DNA of 6,400 nt. Origin: Pseudomonadota bacterium. GTDB taxonomy: Bacteria > Pseudomonadota > Gammaproteobacteria > Burkholderiales > SG8-39. This document shows positions 5,140 through 6,400 of the stretch, one piece after another (position 1 is the first letter of the stretch; every line of letters begins with the position of its first letter). The stretch is from NCBI GenBank assembly GCA_003242425.1, contig QGUL01000112.1, forward strand, positions 1 through 6,400, read 5' to 3'. The translations under genes and the position numbers were made by a program. Below the pieces are notes generated by a model. The model did no database searches. It was not told where the DNA came from and saw only the letters and a list, made by a program, of their open reading frames with translations.

Positions 5140-6400
5140 TCAGACGGGGGTGAGCTTGGCGTAGGCCAGGGCCAGCCACTTCATCCCCTGGCGGCCGAAG
5201 TTGATCTGCACGCGCGCATCCGGTCCCGAGCCTTCTGCGCTCACCACCGTGCCCTGGCCGAACTTCGGATGCATGACGGTCTGACCGATGCGGAAAGGCA
5301 ACTCGCTCTTGGGCGAGGCGCTCGCGGCTTCCCTGCGCGCGCTATGCGAAGCACCCGACCATGCGGCTTCGCTCACCTGCCGGCCGAGGCGCGGCGTCAG
5401 CCACTTCAAGAGCTTCTTGGGGATCTCGTCGAGGAAACGGCTCGGCACGTTGTAGCGCGTCTGGCCGTGCAGCAGGCGCGATTGCGAGAACGAAAGGTAG
5501 AGCCGGTGGCGTGCGCGCGTGATCGCCACGTACATCAGCCGGCGCTCTTCCTCCAGGCCGTCCATCTCCAGCAGGCTTTGTTCGTGCGGGAACAGCCCTT
5601 CCTCCAGACCGGTGATGAACACCACCTGGAACTCCAGCCCCTTGGCCGCGTGCACGGTCATGAGCTGCAGCGCATCGACACCTTCCTGCGCCTGGGTCTC
5701 GCCCGATTCCAGGGCGGCGTGCGCAAGGAAGGCCGCCAGCGGATCCACCGCCGCATCGGCCGCACCCGGCGCGCCTTCCGCGAGCGGCACGTCGATCGCC
5801 TCTTCCTGCAGGAAGTTGGTGGCGGCGTTGATCAGTTCCTCGAGGTTGCTGATGCGGTCGGCGCCGTCCTTCTCGGACTTGTAATGATCGAGCAGGCCGC
5901 TCGCGTGCAGCACGTGCTCGATGATCTCAGGAAGAGGAAGGCCCTTGGTGCCTTCGCGCAGCGTCTCGATCAGGCGGATGAAGCCGCCCACCGCCTGCGA
6001 GGACTTGCCGGTGAGGTGCGTGGCCGCCTGCCAGAGGCTGCAGTTGTTCGCCCTGGCGGCGTCCTGCAGGGCCTCGACCGAGCGCGCGCCGATGCCGCGC
6101 GCCGGGAAGTTCACCACGCGCAGGAACGCGCTGTCGTCGTCGGGGTTGGCGAGCAGACGCAGGTAGGCCAGCGCATGCTTGATCTCCTGCCGTTCGAAGA
6201 AGCGCAGGCCGCCGTAGACGCGGTAGGGGATGCCGGCCGAGAACAGCGCGTGCTCGATGACGCGCGACTGCGCGTTGGAACGGTACAGCACCGCGATCTC
6301 GCGCCGCGGAACGCCTTCGCGGGTCAGGGCCTGCACCTCCTCTGCGATCCAGTGCGCCTCGTAGCCGTCGGTCTGCGCCTCGTAGACGCGGATGGGCTCG
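5140..6400 (-). CDS. uvrD: ATP-dependent DNA helicase II (UvrD/PcrA), C-terminal part, 5' end outside window
   Basis: The window holds the last 419 residues of a superfamily 1A 3'-5' DNA helicase; full proteins are about 720 residues, so the Walker A and B half lies beyond base 6400. The frame is open to the edge: EPIRVYEAQTDGYEAHWIAEE precedes the GTG at 6336, so that GTG is an internal valine. Visible motifs, by fragment residue: motif IV LYRSNAQSR (38-46), PYRVYGGLRFFERQEIKHAL (58-77), VNFPARGIG (96-104), motif V LMTVHAAKGLEF (246-257) with GLEEGLFPHE, and motif VI RRLMYVAITRARHR (286-299) with the arginine finger. A linker of about 50 residues leads to a C-terminal Tudor-like domain (about 370-417, from IGQTVMHPKFGQGTV), which in UvrD/PcrA contacts RNA polymerase. 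It acts in nucleotide excision and mismatch repair. The complete C-terminal domain favours UvrD over Rep. It is the most upstream gene here, 43 bases before the methyltransferase array. Confidence 0.95.
   Translation of the reverse strand, partial: EPIRVYEAQTDGYEAHWIAEEVQALTREGVPRREIAVLYRSNAQSRVIEHALFSAGIPYRVYGGLRFFERQEIKHALAYLRLLANPDDDSAFLRVVNFPARGIGARSVEALQDAARANNCSLWQAATHLTGKSSQAVGGFIRLIETLREGTKGLPLPEIIEHVLHASGLLDHYKSEKDGADRISNLEELINAATNFLQEEAIDVPLAEGAPGAADAAVDPLAAFLAHAALESGETQAQEGVDALQLMTVHAAKGLEFQVVFITGLEEGLFPHEQSLLEMDGLEEERRLMYVAITRARHRLYLSFSQSRLLHGQTRYNVPSRFLDEIPKKLLKWLTPRLGRQVSEAAWSGASHSARREAASASPKSELPFRIGQTVMHPKFGQGTVVSAEGSGPDARVQINFGRQGMKWLALAYAKLTPV

Noticed and set aside
4365..5153. 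Plus-strand open frame of 262 codons opposite the first array gene
   Set aside because: Shadow of the methyltransferase gene; no ribosome site or family motif.

Overview
The window comes from a GC-rich bacterial chromosome, most likely a betaproteobacterium. That guess rests on the base composition and on the look of the UvrD and IlvA proteins, not on a phylogenetic test. Every gene I can support lies on the minus strand, so the biological reading order runs from base 6400 down to base 1. The genes are tightly packed. I see no tRNA, rRNA, CRISPR array, insertion sequence or phage gene, and no gene-free stretch above about 155 bases.

Layout in transcription order: (1) the C-terminal part of the DNA helicase gene uvrD (6400-5140). 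(2) Three tandem paralogous genes (5096-4266, 4111-3272, 3189-2353) for class I SAM-dependent methyltransferases. Their core resembles the protein-lysine methyltransferases of the archaeal aKMT / eukaryotic FAM173 (ATPSCKMT, ANTKMT) group. (3) ilvA, the biosynthetic threonine dehydratase (2238-712). (4) A 60-residue two-helix membrane protein starting six bases after the ilvA stop (705-523). (5) A metal-dependent O-methyltransferase of the catechol/caffeoyl-CoA type, overlapping the previous stop by ATGA and cut by the window edge (526-1).

uvrD and ilvA are ordinary housekeeping genes. The three-gene array between them is the unusual part. The first two copies carry an N-terminal signal peptide and contain no cysteine. 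The third has no signal peptide, has four cysteines, and keeps only one lysine where each sister has 18. All three add a C-terminal, probably beta-rich domain of about 85-90 residues that the minimal archaeal enzymes lack. A SAM-dependent enzyme with an export signal is a puzzle, because SAM is a cytoplasmic cofactor. Membrane anchoring, a non-methyltransferase ligand-binding role, or an unknown periplasmic SAM source are all open.

A plausible sigma70-type promoter lies just upstream of the middle copy, and a 10-bp intergenic hairpin separates the middle and last copies. The array may therefore be transcribed as two units. Nothing in the sequence links the array functionally to uvrD or ilvA.
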